Source of the DNA: Lachnospiraceae bacterium
GTDB lineage: Bacteria > Bacillota > Clostridia > Lachnospirales > Lachnospiraceae
Length of the DNA: 64,000 bases
NCBI GenBank assembly: GCA_017518185.1
Contig: JAFWWB010000052.1
Span: forward strand, 1 to 64,000
Direction: 5' to 3'
Made by a program: the position numbers and the translations under genes. Under the pieces are notes generated by a model. The model saw nothing but the letters and a program-made list of their open reading frames with translations. It was not told the origin of the DNA and searched no databases. Below are positions 17,048-25,700 of this stretch, piece after piece. The number at the start of each line of letters is the position of its first letter. Positions within the stretch are counted from its first letter, which is position 1.

Positions 17048-18271
17048 ATGCTTTATATAGAAAATCTCTGCAAAAGATACAGACAGTTCGTGGCAGTAAG
17101 CGGCCTTACCCTCCATGTGCCCAAGGGTGACCTCTTCGGTTTCGTGGGCCCCAACGGAGCGGGTAAGACCACTACCATACGCATGATCTGCGGACTCTTA
17201 AAGCCGGATATGGGAAGTGTGCACATAGGCGGCTACGAGCTCAGGCGCCAGTCGGAACAGGTGCGGAGGCAGATAGGCTATGTGCCCGATTTCTTCGGCG
17301 TATACGATAATCTCAAGGTTAAGGAGTACATGGAGTTTTACGGTTCCATTTACGGCCTGTCGGATACTGCGATACATAAGCTGACGGGGGAACTGCTGGA
17401 GCTGGTGAATTTGAGCGACAAGCCCGAAGTATATGTGGACACTCTTTCCAGAGGTATGAAGCAGAGGCTCTGTGTGGCCCGTGCGCTCCTGCATAACCCT
17501 GAACTCCTTATACTGGATGAGCCCTCATCGGGACTTGATCCCAGGGCCAGGGTGGAGATGAAAGAGCTCTTGATGAACCTGAATTCCATGGGGAAGACCA
17601 TCATCATAAGCTCCCATATACTTTCGGAGATAGCCGAGATGTGCAACAGCGTGGGCATCATGAACAGGGGATGCCTGGTGACTGCCGGCAAGATGGAAGA
17701 TATCATGGGAATGGGCAGGAACGAGCACCATCTCATAATCAATATAAACAGTAACATAGACGAAGCTGTGGCCATGATGAGGGAGATCCCCGAGGTACAG
17801 ATACTCTCGGTGAGACAGAACGAGGTCATAATAAACTGCGACTGCGACGACGCCTGGATAAACAGGATGCTTGGCGGACTGATGATGAGAGGAGTGCTGG
17901 TGGGAGGCTTCAAGCGTGAGGAGACCAGTCTGGAGACTCTGTTCATGCAGCTCACCTCGGGACAGGCAGGCATACCCGGAGGCGGAAACTCGGGCTATAT
18001 GTCCCAGCCTGTGATGCAGCAGCCTATGGGGATGCCCGTGCAGCCGATGATGCAGCAGCCTATGGGGATGCCTATGCAGCCAATGATGCAGCAGTCCATG
18101 GGGATGCCCGTGCAGCCTGTGATGCAGCAGCCCATGGGGATGCCCGTGCAGCCAATGATGCAGCAGCCCGCGGAGATGCCCGCGCAGCAACCTGTGGTAC
18201 AGCAGCCCGCGGAGACACCTGTACAGGAAGAAGCTTTGATACAGCAGGGAGGCAGTGATGAAGAAGTTTAA
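17048..18271 (+). CDS. ABC transporter ATPase with a Met/Gln/Pro repeat tail
   Basis: A 407-residue protein. Residues 1-225 are a complete ABC ATPase of the CcmA/GldA exporter type: Walker A GPNGAGKTTTIRM, signature LSRGMKQRL, Walker B LLILDEPSSGLDP and the H-loop region IISSHILSE. Residues 225-310 match the usual accessory domain. From about residue 320 on, five tandem 12-residue repeats of the type QPMMQQPMGMPV (36-bp DNA units, 18005-18184) plus degenerate copies form a tail that ABC ATPases do not normally have. The last 14 bp overlap the permease gene. It likely powers the adjacent ABC-2 permease; the tail could bind a partner or the Gln-rich protein two genes on. Confidence 0.92.
   Translation: MLYIENLCKRYRQFVAVSGLTLHVPKGDLFGFVGPNGAGKTTTIRMICGLLKPDMGSVHIGGYELRRQSEQVRRQIGYVPDFFGVYDNLKVKEYMEFYGSIYGLSDTAIHKLTGELLELVNLSDKPEVYVDTLSRGMKQRLCVARALLHNPELLILDEPSSGLDPRARVEMKELLMNLNSMGKTIIISSHILSEIAEMCNSVGIMNRGCLVTAGKMEDIMGMGRNEHHLIININSNIDEAVAMMREIPEVQILSVRQNEVIINCDCDDAWINRMLGGLMMRGVLVGGFKREETSLETLFMQLTSGQAGIPGGGNSGYMSQPVMQQPMGMPVQPMMQQPMGMPMQPMMQQSMGMPVQPVMQQPMGMPVQPMMQQPAEMPAQQPVVQQPAETPVQEEALIQQGGSDEEV
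18005..18220 (+). repeat. 36-bp in-frame tandem repeats in the ABC ATPase gene
   Basis: Five consecutive 36-bp units encode 12-residue repeats (Gln-Pro-x-Met-Gln-Gln-x-Met-Gly-Met-Pro-x). A sixth, decayed unit follows. Units differ mainly at third codon positions and by Met/Val swaps. Confidence 0.9.
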
Positions 18272-19160
18272 GATGCCGAAGCTAAATCCCATAGTGAAGA
18301 AGGACCTCAGGGTCATATCCAGGAGCATGAAGATAGCCTGGGGCATATTTGCCTATGAAGGAGTGCTGGCGATAATCTTTCTTTTTGCCATGTGGATCAT
18401 TTTCGAAAGCTACAATACCTCCTACGGCTTTACCAGGAATTACGGTGAGTTCGTGGCCATGTTCCCCATACTTGCGGCAGTACAGTTTGGTATAATCGCC
18501 CTGCTGATGCCGATAATGACCGCCACGGCCGTGAGCGGCGAGCGGGAGCGTCAGACCTTTGATATACTGCTGACCACCGTCATGACGCCTATAGCCATTA
18601 TCAGGGGCAAGGTGTTCTCTGCAGTTGCCAGGGTGATGGTGTTCATAGTGGCCAGCATACCCCTGATGGCAGTTTCCTTTACCCTGGGAGGCTTAAGCTG
18701 GATCAACCTGCTGATAACCATGGTGGCTTTCCTGATATTTGCGATACTTACCGGATCCGTGGGAATATTTGCGTCAACCCTTACCACGAAGTCCATAACA
18801 GCCATAATACTGACTTATGTGTTCTATTTTGCGATAGTGAATACGACCTTCATACCGGCGCTGGTGATCACGCTTATCAGCACCTACAGCGGTACCGGCG
18901 GACTTTCGGTGCTCATGCTCTTCAATCCGCTGGTGACACTTGTTGAGATGTTCGTGCTCATGTTGGACGGGGATGACCTCTTCTCCAGCAATTCCATAGG
19001 CTTTCTTACGGGCTGGATATGGGTGATCGTATCCGGAGTCGTGATGCTGCTTGCTTCCTGGCTGCTGCAGCGCCTGGCGGCAAGGAGGATAGACCCCATG
19101 AACGGGTATCTTATCTATAAGAAAGACAAGAAGGCTAAAGGCCAGGGAGGTGCCGGATGA
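18258..19160 (+). CDS. ABC-2 type transporter permease
   Basis: A 300-residue polytopic membrane protein with about six predicted TM helices, including IAWGIFAYEGVLAIIFLFAM, FGIIALLMPIMTATAVSG, and a C-terminal pair ending before AARRIDPMNGYL. The cytoplasmic segment GERERQTFDILLTTVMTPI is the family signature (GERE followed by LLxT). ATG 18258 is chosen over GTG 18255 because GGGAGG lies 5 bp upstream. It pairs with the preceding ATPase and overlaps the following gene by 4 bp. Confidence 0.93.
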   Translation: MKKFKMPKLNPIVKKDLRVISRSMKIAWGIFAYEGVLAIIFLFAMWIIFESYNTSYGFTRNYGEFVAMFPILAAVQFGIIALLMPIMTATAVSGERERQTFDILLTTVMTPIAIIRGKVFSAVARVMVFIVASIPLMAVSFTLGGLSWINLLITMVAFLIFAILTGSVGIFASTLTTKSITAIILTYVFYFAIVNTTFIPALVITLISTYSGTGGLSVLMLFNPLVTLVEMFVLMLDGDDLFSSNSIGFLTGWIWVIVSGVVMLLASWLLQRLAARRIDPMNGYLIYKKDKKAKGQGGAG

Positions 19161-20851
19161 AAGAGATGGATGAAGACAGGAGTTATATCTCAGCATTCGT
19201 AAACAGGATAAGGCGCAGGCTCAACCGGGGGATAATGTTCCGCTCACTGGCGGATACGCTTGCCGCCGGCCTTTTTATTGCGGCCTGTCTTGAGCTCTAC
19301 AGTGTGTTCAGGCCTTTCTACCATGTGCACTATGCGGCCGGGGGAGTGCTTCTGGCGGCCCTCATAACCGGCATAGTCATTGGCTGTATCAAAAGAAAGA
19401 GTCTTCATGCGGCGGCAGTGACCATTGACGGTTTCGGTCTGAATGAAAGAGTCATAACCGCTTATGAGGGAATAGAGAGCGGTAAGGATGACAGCTTAAG
19501 CGAACTCCAGCTTAAAGACGCGGTAAAGGAGCTCAGAAAAAAGGAGTCCGTCATACGTATACCTTACAGACCTGACTGGTACAGGCTGGTAATGCCTCTG
19601 CTTTTGCTTGCGGCAATGATCGCATTCATACTCATGCCTAGCAAGGCAAGGGAGGCGGCAGCGGAGGAACATGAAGTACAGAAGGAAGCTGCCAGGCTTA
19701 CGGAGGAGATAGAGGAAGCGATAGAGGAGCTGGAGAATATCGATAAGGAAGAACTGAACGATAAGGAAAGACAGCAGATAGAGGATATGATGGAGTCTCT
19801 TTCCTCATCCCTTGCCGAAGCCAAGATGGCGGAGACCCCCCAGGATCTCAACAGGGTTGGCAGAAAGCTGGATTACAAGCTGGAGGATTTCTCGGCATCC
19901 CTTGCGCAGATGGCTGAAAATGTGGAAGCCAGGGCAACGGAGCAGCATACCCAGGAACAGAAGGAGGAGGATCCGGACAAGCCGGATACGCCTTCCCAGA
20001 ATAACGGCATGAGTTCACCTATGGGCATACAGAGCCCCACTGCTTCGTCACTCAGCAATGCCGCGAACCAGATGACGGGACATCTGAGCCAGAACCAGCA
20101 GGGTCAGAACGGCCAGAATGGCCAGAACGGCCAGAATGGCCAGAACGGTCAGCAGGGCCAGAATGGCCAGAACGGCCAGAACGGCCAGAATGGTCAGAAC
20201 GGCCAGAATGGTCAGAACGGTCAGCAGGGCCAGAATGGCCAGAACGGCCAGAACGGCCAACAGGGCCAGAATGGCCAGAACGGCCAGAACAGCCAGAACG
20301 GCCAGAATGGTCAGAACGGCCAAAACGGCCAGAACGGCCAGAACGGCCAGAATGGCCAGAACGGCCAGAATGGTCAGAATGGTCAGAACGGCCAGAACGG
20401 CCAGAATGGCCAGAACGGCCAGAACGGCCAGAACGGCCAGCAGGGCCAGAACGGTCAGAACGGCCAGAACGGCCAGAATGGTCAGAACGGCCAGAACGGC
20501 CAGCAGGGCCAGAACGGTCAGAACGGCCAGAATAGCCAGAACGGTCAGAACGGAGGCAGCGGCGGAGGCGGCCAGGGCCAGTCGGATTCCGGCGGCGGAG
20601 ACGGAACACCGCATGATTATGTATCACTGCCTAACGGAGATGCGGATGACGAAAACCTGAACGGAAGCAGGGTGGAGAACGGCAATTCCCAGAACGGAAG
20701 ATATGAGAACGGCTACGGATGGGAAGGAAACAGAGTGGATTATCACAATGTGATAGGAGAATATACGGACAGGGCCTACCAGGGGATAGAGAACGGAAGA
20801 TACCCCAGCGGTATGGAGGATGTGATAAAGGATTATTTCTCATCATTTTAA
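19157..20851 (+). CDS. Membrane protein with a 150-residue Gly-Gln-Asn triplet domain
   Basis: A 564-residue protein. Residues 1-175 hold three predicted TM helices (near 25-45, 52-72 and 145-163). A charged helical, probably coiled-coil region follows (residues 170-240, EEIEEAIEELENIDKEEL). After an acidic linker, residues 316-465 are 50 consecutive triplets, almost all Gly-Gln-Asn, some Gly-Gln-Gln and two Ser-Gln-Asn. A Gly/Ser patch and a 90-residue C-terminal domain containing GWEGNRVDYHNVIGEYTDRA follow. Similar Gln-rich membrane proteins sit beside MoxR genes (DUF4175-like), but I cannot name the family firmly. Glycine at every third position recalls collagen, yet prolines are absent. 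ATG overlaps the permease stop (ATGA). MoxR follows after 18 bp. Confidence 0.9.
   Translation: MKEMDEDRSYISAFVNRIRRRLNRGIMFRSLADTLAAGLFIAACLELYSVFRPFYHVHYAAGGVLLAALITGIVIGCIKRKSLHAAAVTIDGFGLNERVITAYEGIESGKDDSLSELQLKDAVKELRKKESVIRIPYRPDWYRLVMPLLLLAAMIAFILMPSKAREAAAEEHEVQKEAARLTEEIEEAIEELENIDKEELNDKERQQIEDMMESLSSSLAEAKMAETPQDLNRVGRKLDYKLEDFSASLAQMAENVEARATEQHTQEQKEEDPDKPDTPSQNNGMSSPMGIQSPTASSLSNAANQMTGHLSQNQQGQNGQNGQNGQNGQNGQQGQNGQNGQNGQNGQNGQNGQNGQQGQNGQNGQNGQQGQNGQNGQNSQNGQNGQNGQNGQNGQNGQNGQNGQNGQNGQNGQNGQNGQNGQNGQNGQQGQNGQNGQNGQNGQNGQNGQQGQNGQNGQNSQNGQNGGSGGGGQGQSDSGGGDGTPHDYVSLPNGDADDENLNGSRVENGNSQNGRYENGYGWEGNRVDYHNVIGEYTDRAYQGIENGRYPSGMEDVIKDYFSSF
20102..20551 (+). repeat. 9-bp tandem repeat encoding (Gly-Gln-Asn/Gln)n
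   Basis: A 450-bp tract of 9-bp units (GGN CAG AAY and variants) encoding 50 triplets. Because units are multiples of three, length changes by slippage would keep the frame. Complementary-strand frames are also long and open here purely because of the repeat. Confidence 0.95.
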
Positions 20852-20869
20852 TTTCAAGGAGAGCATGTA

Positions 20870-21829
20870 ATGAACGAGTATGAAGTGATGCAGCAGAAGC
20901 TCCTGGCCAGTGAGTTTGAGATCGGGCGGGAGATCATAGGGCAGAGGGAGGTCGTGAGGCTGGTGCTGGAGGCCATACTCTCGGGTGGCAATGTCCTGCT
21001 CGAAGGTATGCCGGGACTGGGAAAGACCAGGCTGGTGAACACCATAAGCCATGTGCTGAGACTCAGCTTTAAGAGGATACAGTTCACCCCCGACCTTATG
21101 CCCGGTGATATCACGGGTACCAATATCATGATGAGGGATGAACAGAACTCGGGCTTCCATTTTGAACCCGGTCCCATATTCGCCAATATAGTGCTGGCGG
21201 ACGAGATAAACCGTGCCACACCCAAGACACAGTCGGCTCTTCTGGAGGCCATGCAGGAGCATATCGTGACCGTGGGCAATACCACCCATGAGGTGCCGAA
21301 GCCCTTCTTCGTTCTGGCAACCCAGAACCCAATAGAGACCGAGGGTACCTATCCCCTGCCGGAGGCGCAGCTTGACCGTTTCATGTTCAAGATCCTTGTG
21401 CCCTTCCCTACAAAGCAGGAGCTGGCAGGCATACTGGGGCTCACCGAGACAACGGGGCTTCAGGGAGCCCAGCCGGTGCTGGATGCGGGTGAACTGGAGA
21501 CTGCAATAGAGATGGTGAAGAACATAAAGATCTCGGATGTGGTGATGGATCACATCCTGAACATAATAATGGCTACACATGCGACCCACCGATACATACG
21601 TGAGGGCGCCAGCCCCCGTGCCGCCCAGGCGATAGTCAGGGGCGCGAAGGCAAGGGCATTCCTTGAGGGAAGATACAACGTTTCCTTTGAGGATGTGGAG
21701 AACGTGGTATATCCCGTGCTCAGGCACAGGCTGATACTTTCCTTTGACGCGGTCTCCGACGGCGTCAGCGAGGATCAGGTGATCAGGGAGCTGGTCGAGA
21801 ACGTAAAGGCAAATAAGACGGATGTTTGA
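20870..21829 (+). CDS. MoxR family AAA+ ATPase
   Basis: A 319-residue AAA+ ATPase. Walker A (GMPGLGKTRLV), Walker B (VLADEINRATPKTQ), sensor 1 (FVLATQNPIETEGTYPLPEAQ) and the C-terminal lid domain (IREGASPRAAQAIVRGAKA) are all present. MoxR ATPases act with DUF58 and VWA proteins as chaperone-like systems for maturation or activation of client complexes. The start follows AAGGAGAG. The DUF58 gene overlaps by 8 bp. It is paralogous to the MoxR at 34.5 kb but closer to the TP-x-MPGDITGT type. Confidence 0.95.
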   Translation: MNEYEVMQQKLLASEFEIGREIIGQREVVRLVLEAILSGGNVLLEGMPGLGKTRLVNTISHVLRLSFKRIQFTPDLMPGDITGTNIMMRDEQNSGFHFEPGPIFANIVLADEINRATPKTQSALLEAMQEHIVTVGNTTHEVPKPFFVLATQNPIETEGTYPLPEAQLDRFMFKILVPFPTKQELAGILGLTETTGLQGAQPVLDAGELETAIEMVKNIKISDVVMDHILNIIMATHATHRYIREGASPRAAQAIVRGAKARAFLEGRYNVSFEDVENVVYPVLRHRLILSFDAVSDGVSEDQVIRELVENVKANKTDV

Positions 21830-22703
21830 TTCTGCATTTTACAGCCGGCTGGGAAGGCTTAAGCTGGCTGTGGACAAAAAAAGCAACGCCTCCCTTCTGG
21901 GAAGCAGGAAATCCACCAGAAAGGGAAGCTCGGCGGAGTTTTCCGATTTCCGCGAGTACATCCCGGGAGACGACATAAGGAGCATAGACTGGAACGCCTA
22001 TGCCAGGCTTGACCGCCTTTATATCAAGGAGTACATGGAGGAGAAGGAGAGTTCCATAAGCTTCTTCCTGGATCTGTCGCCTTCCATGGACTACGGCGAA
22101 CCCACAAAGACGGAACTGGCGGAAGAGCTTACCGCAGGACTGGCCTATATCGCGCTGATGAACCTGGACCATGTCACCGTCTATGATCTGGCGGATACCG
22201 CGAGAAGGCATGTGGCAGGAGGCGGAGCCAGGGGCTACAGGGAGCTTACGGCCTGGCTGGAGAAGCTGGGAGGAAACGGCGGCTGCGCGGATCTTACCAA
22301 GGGTGTCAGGAGCATACAGCGCATGCAGCCCGGCCTTTCCATAGTGGTCTCGGATTTCCTTTCCGAGGAATTTGTGGAGGATACGGAGGCTCTGGAAAAG
22401 GCCATCCGTTATCTCCAGTACAGGAGACAGAAGGTGGTGCTCCTCCAGGTAATGGCAGGAGAGGAGCTGAACATCGATCTTACGGGAACCTATTTCCTCA
22501 TAGATGCGGAGGATGAGAGTTCGAGAGTCCACGTTACCATGGACAGCGAGTCCGTCGGAAAGTACGACAGGGAGCTGAAGGGCTTTCTGAACCGGATACA
22601 GCAGTGCGCTAAAAAATGCGGTGCTTCCTGGCATCTCTGCAGCACGGCTGACGGCTTCGAACGCATCATCTTCAACGAACTGAGGGATATCTACGAATAC
22701 TGA
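21822..22703 (+). CDS. DUF58 domain protein
   Basis: A 293-residue cytosolic protein. The DUF58 signature is FREYIPGDDIRSIDWNAYAR, followed by a VWA-like fold with SISFFLDLSPSMDYG. It lacks the two N-terminal TM helices carried by the DUF58 protein at 33.5-34.5 kb. DUF58 proteins link MoxR to membrane-bound VWA proteins. It overlaps the MoxR stop and precedes the VWA fusion by 15 bp, implying a stoichiometric complex. Confidence 0.93.
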   Translation: MFDSAFYSRLGRLKLAVDKKSNASLLGSRKSTRKGSSAEFSDFREYIPGDDIRSIDWNAYARLDRLYIKEYMEEKESSISFFLDLSPSMDYGEPTKTELAEELTAGLAYIALMNLDHVTVYDLADTARRHVAGGGARGYRELTAWLEKLGGNGGCADLTKGVRSIQRMQPGLSIVVSDFLSEEFVEDTEALEKAIRYLQYRRQKVVLLQVMAGEELNIDLTGTYFLIDAEDESSRVHVTMDSESVGKYDRELKGFLNRIQQCAKKCGASWHLCSTADGFERIIFNELRDIYEY

Positions 22704-22718
22704 CCGAGGTGATAACTG

Positions 22719-25700
22719 ATGTCATTTATGAGCCTGTGGCCGCTTTTCTTTCTGGCGGCCGTACCGGTTATTATAATACTCTATATCTTAAAGCCCAAGG
22801 GGACCGATATGAAGGTCTCCTCAAATCTGCTGTGGCAGAAGCTTTTCAAGAACAGACAATCCAGGACCTTCTTTGAGAAGTTCATGCACGAGCTGCTGAT
22901 GTATCTCCAGATACTCATCATGCTCCTTCTGATACTTTCACTTATGGCGCCCTACGTCATGACCCGGTCTGGAAGCGGCGGAAGCACTATAATGATAATT
23001 GACAACAGTCTGAGCATGCAGCATACGGGTTCAGATGGCGTGAGCAGGCTTGATGCGGCAAAGAAGGAAGCACTGGGCTACGTAAAGGCGGCTTCAGGGG
23101 AGATAACCCTGATAAGCGCGGACAAGAGCGCAAAGATCCTGGCGGCCAATTCCACGGACCGTACCCGTCTCAGGGAGGCTATAAGCGGGCTGGAGGCCTC
23201 GGACACCGAAGGCAGCATGCAGGAAGCATACCGTCTGGCAGCGGCTATGGAGGCGGACAGGGTCATCATACTTACGGACGGTGAAGGAGCCGCGGGAGCA
23301 GAAGAATATGCCCAGGCCCTTAAGGCGGATGTAAGGGATATGGGAGAGGAGTCAAGCAATATCTCCCTGGATTACGTATCACTTGCTGATGCCGCGGGTG
23401 AGGCTACGGTGCGCTTCACGAACTATTCGGGTTCCGCGGCGGAGCTGGAGATAAGCCTCTATGATGCGGAAGGAAACGTACTGGCGGTGCAGTCGGCGTC
23501 TGTGGATGCGGGAAAGAGCGGTTCGGTGCTCTTCAGCGGAGTAAATGCCGGGGAAGGCTATATACGGGGCGAGATCTCCGCAGTGCGCTTTGCCGGTGAC
23601 GAAAAGCTTAAGGACAGCCTTGAGGCGGATAATACCGCCTTTGCCCTGGGACGCAGGGCAGGAGAGACTAAGGGCATACTCATAGGCGGAGGCAATACCT
23701 TTGTTGAAAGGGCCTACTATGCCGTGGTGGGAGCGGAGCTTACCAGGGCTTCCAGCGAGAGCGCGATCTCTTCGGGAAACTACAACTGTGCCATCTACGA
23801 TGCGGGAGTCGAACCCGGGGCCAGCAAGGGCGGCCGCGGTACAGGTGATAAGGAGACCGAGACCAATAGTATAAATATGCTGAACTTTGCGGGTTCCGGA
23901 GACGGCGTTCTGAAGAATGTCATCGTAAACGTAAAGGAATCCAAGCTTACAGAAGGGCTGGGAGATTTCAGCTTCGGAGTGAATTCGGTCAATACCTATG
24001 AGCTTCCCGAATGGGCCACTTCCTTCATGGAGGCGGACGGCAAGTGCGTGGGTTACTACGGGATAAACGGCGACCACAAGGAAGTGGTGGTGGGCATGGA
24101 TATACGCGAATCCGACTTCCCCCTGAAGGCGGAGTTCCCGGTATTCATGGCAGGAGCCGTATCCTATCTTTCGGATCTCCATATACTGGCTGAAGATCTC
24201 TATGACGCCGGTGATCCGCTTAAGCTGAACCCTCTTTCGGATTCCTCACCTGCCGATGCGGAAGTCGTGGCAGTCTTCCCGGAAGGGGATGAGGAGCCTG
24301 TACCGGCGCCTGCGGCGGATACGGACACCGCCGGTCTCTACAGGATAAGCTCAGGTGAGAGGAACGAATATTTCAGCATAAGGCCCGCGCTTTCCGGAAG
24401 GGACGGCAGGGCAACGGCGGAGGATATAAACTACGCGGGAGCCCTTGGCGAGACGAAGGCCAGGAAGAGCATGAGGAACATCCTGGTAATCCTTTCCATA
24501 GCTCTTCTGGTGCTGGAGTGGCTTTTATATGTGAGACGGATGAATTACAAACGCCGTTTCTATCTGTACAGCCGCATCGCCCTGATGGTGCTCCTTATAC
24601 TGGCGCTTCTGGGCATAAGGCTGCCCAAGAGGACGAAACAGACCACGACCATCTTTCTGGTGGATATGTCAGTCTCCGATGCGGAGAACGTGGAGCTCTT
24701 TGATAAGTATATAGATGAAAACCTTTCACGGCTCCCGAAGAACAATAAATATGCCATTGTCACCTTCGGCAGGGATGCCACGGTAGACCAGTTTGTAACG
24801 GATCATGATATGTACATGGGACTATCGGCAAAGACCGACAGCTCTGCCACCAACTTTGAAACTGCGCTCCAGAGAGCGGTGTCCATGCTTCCGGGTGATT
24901 CTGCGGGGCGTATAGTGGTGCTCACCGACGGACGTGAGACCTCCGGCAATATCAATAATACCGCGGCTCTCTTCATGAACGATGACATAAGCCTTGAGGC
25001 CGTCATGCTGGAGACAGCCGAAAAGGACGATGCCTACGTGAGGAATGTGGAGCTGCCCGCGACCCTTCATTCGGGGGACAGCTACTATCTGAAGGTGTCG
25101 GTGGAGAGCAACTACGACACCAAAGCGGAGATCATCGTTTCCAATGGGGGCCGTGAGGTGGCAAAGGAAAAGGTGACGCTGAAGCGGGGCAGCAATGAGT
25201 TCGTCTTTGAGGAAGAGGTGAGCTCGGAAGAGCTGGAGAGCTATGAGGTAAAGGTCAGGGCCGAAGGCGATGAATGCTCCGAGAACGACAGCTACAGTGC
25301 ATATTCAAGGGTGGAGGATGCGCCCAAGATCCTGGTGCTGAAGGGCAAGGGAGAGAGCGGAAATGCTTATGAGACCGTGCTGGAAGCAGCACATGTGAAC
25401 GTGGAGTTCAAGAGGCCGGAGAGGGCGCCCAAAGAGCTTAAGGATCTGCTGGATTACAAGGCCATCATACTGGAGAATGTCTACATTGACGAGCTTCCGG
25501 AGGAATTTGTGGAGAATCTGGAGGAGTATGTCAAGGAGTACGGCGGCGGCTTCGGAGCCTGCGGCGGCGAGGACAGCTACATGCTGGGCGGTTATAACGA
25601 TACTCCTGTTGAGACCGTGCTGCCTGTGAACATGGAGCTGCGGGGCACTCTTCAGATACCTTCCACGGCCATAGTCATGGTGGTGGATCACTCCGGTTCA

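Noticed and set aside
17525..18346. His/Leu-rich 273-residue frame on the - strand opposite the ABC ATPase tail
   Set aside because: It is the complement of the 36-bp repeats; the + strand frame has ABC motifs and operon context.
20102..20551. CRISPR-like array
   Set aside because: The 9-bp units are coding, contiguous and without spacers.
20048..20660. Long open frames on the opposite strand and in other frames across the Gly-Gln-Asn tract
   Set aside because: They arise from the 9-bp repeat having no stops in several frames; they encode pure Ala/Val/Leu or Arg/Ser-type repeats and lack ribosome sites.
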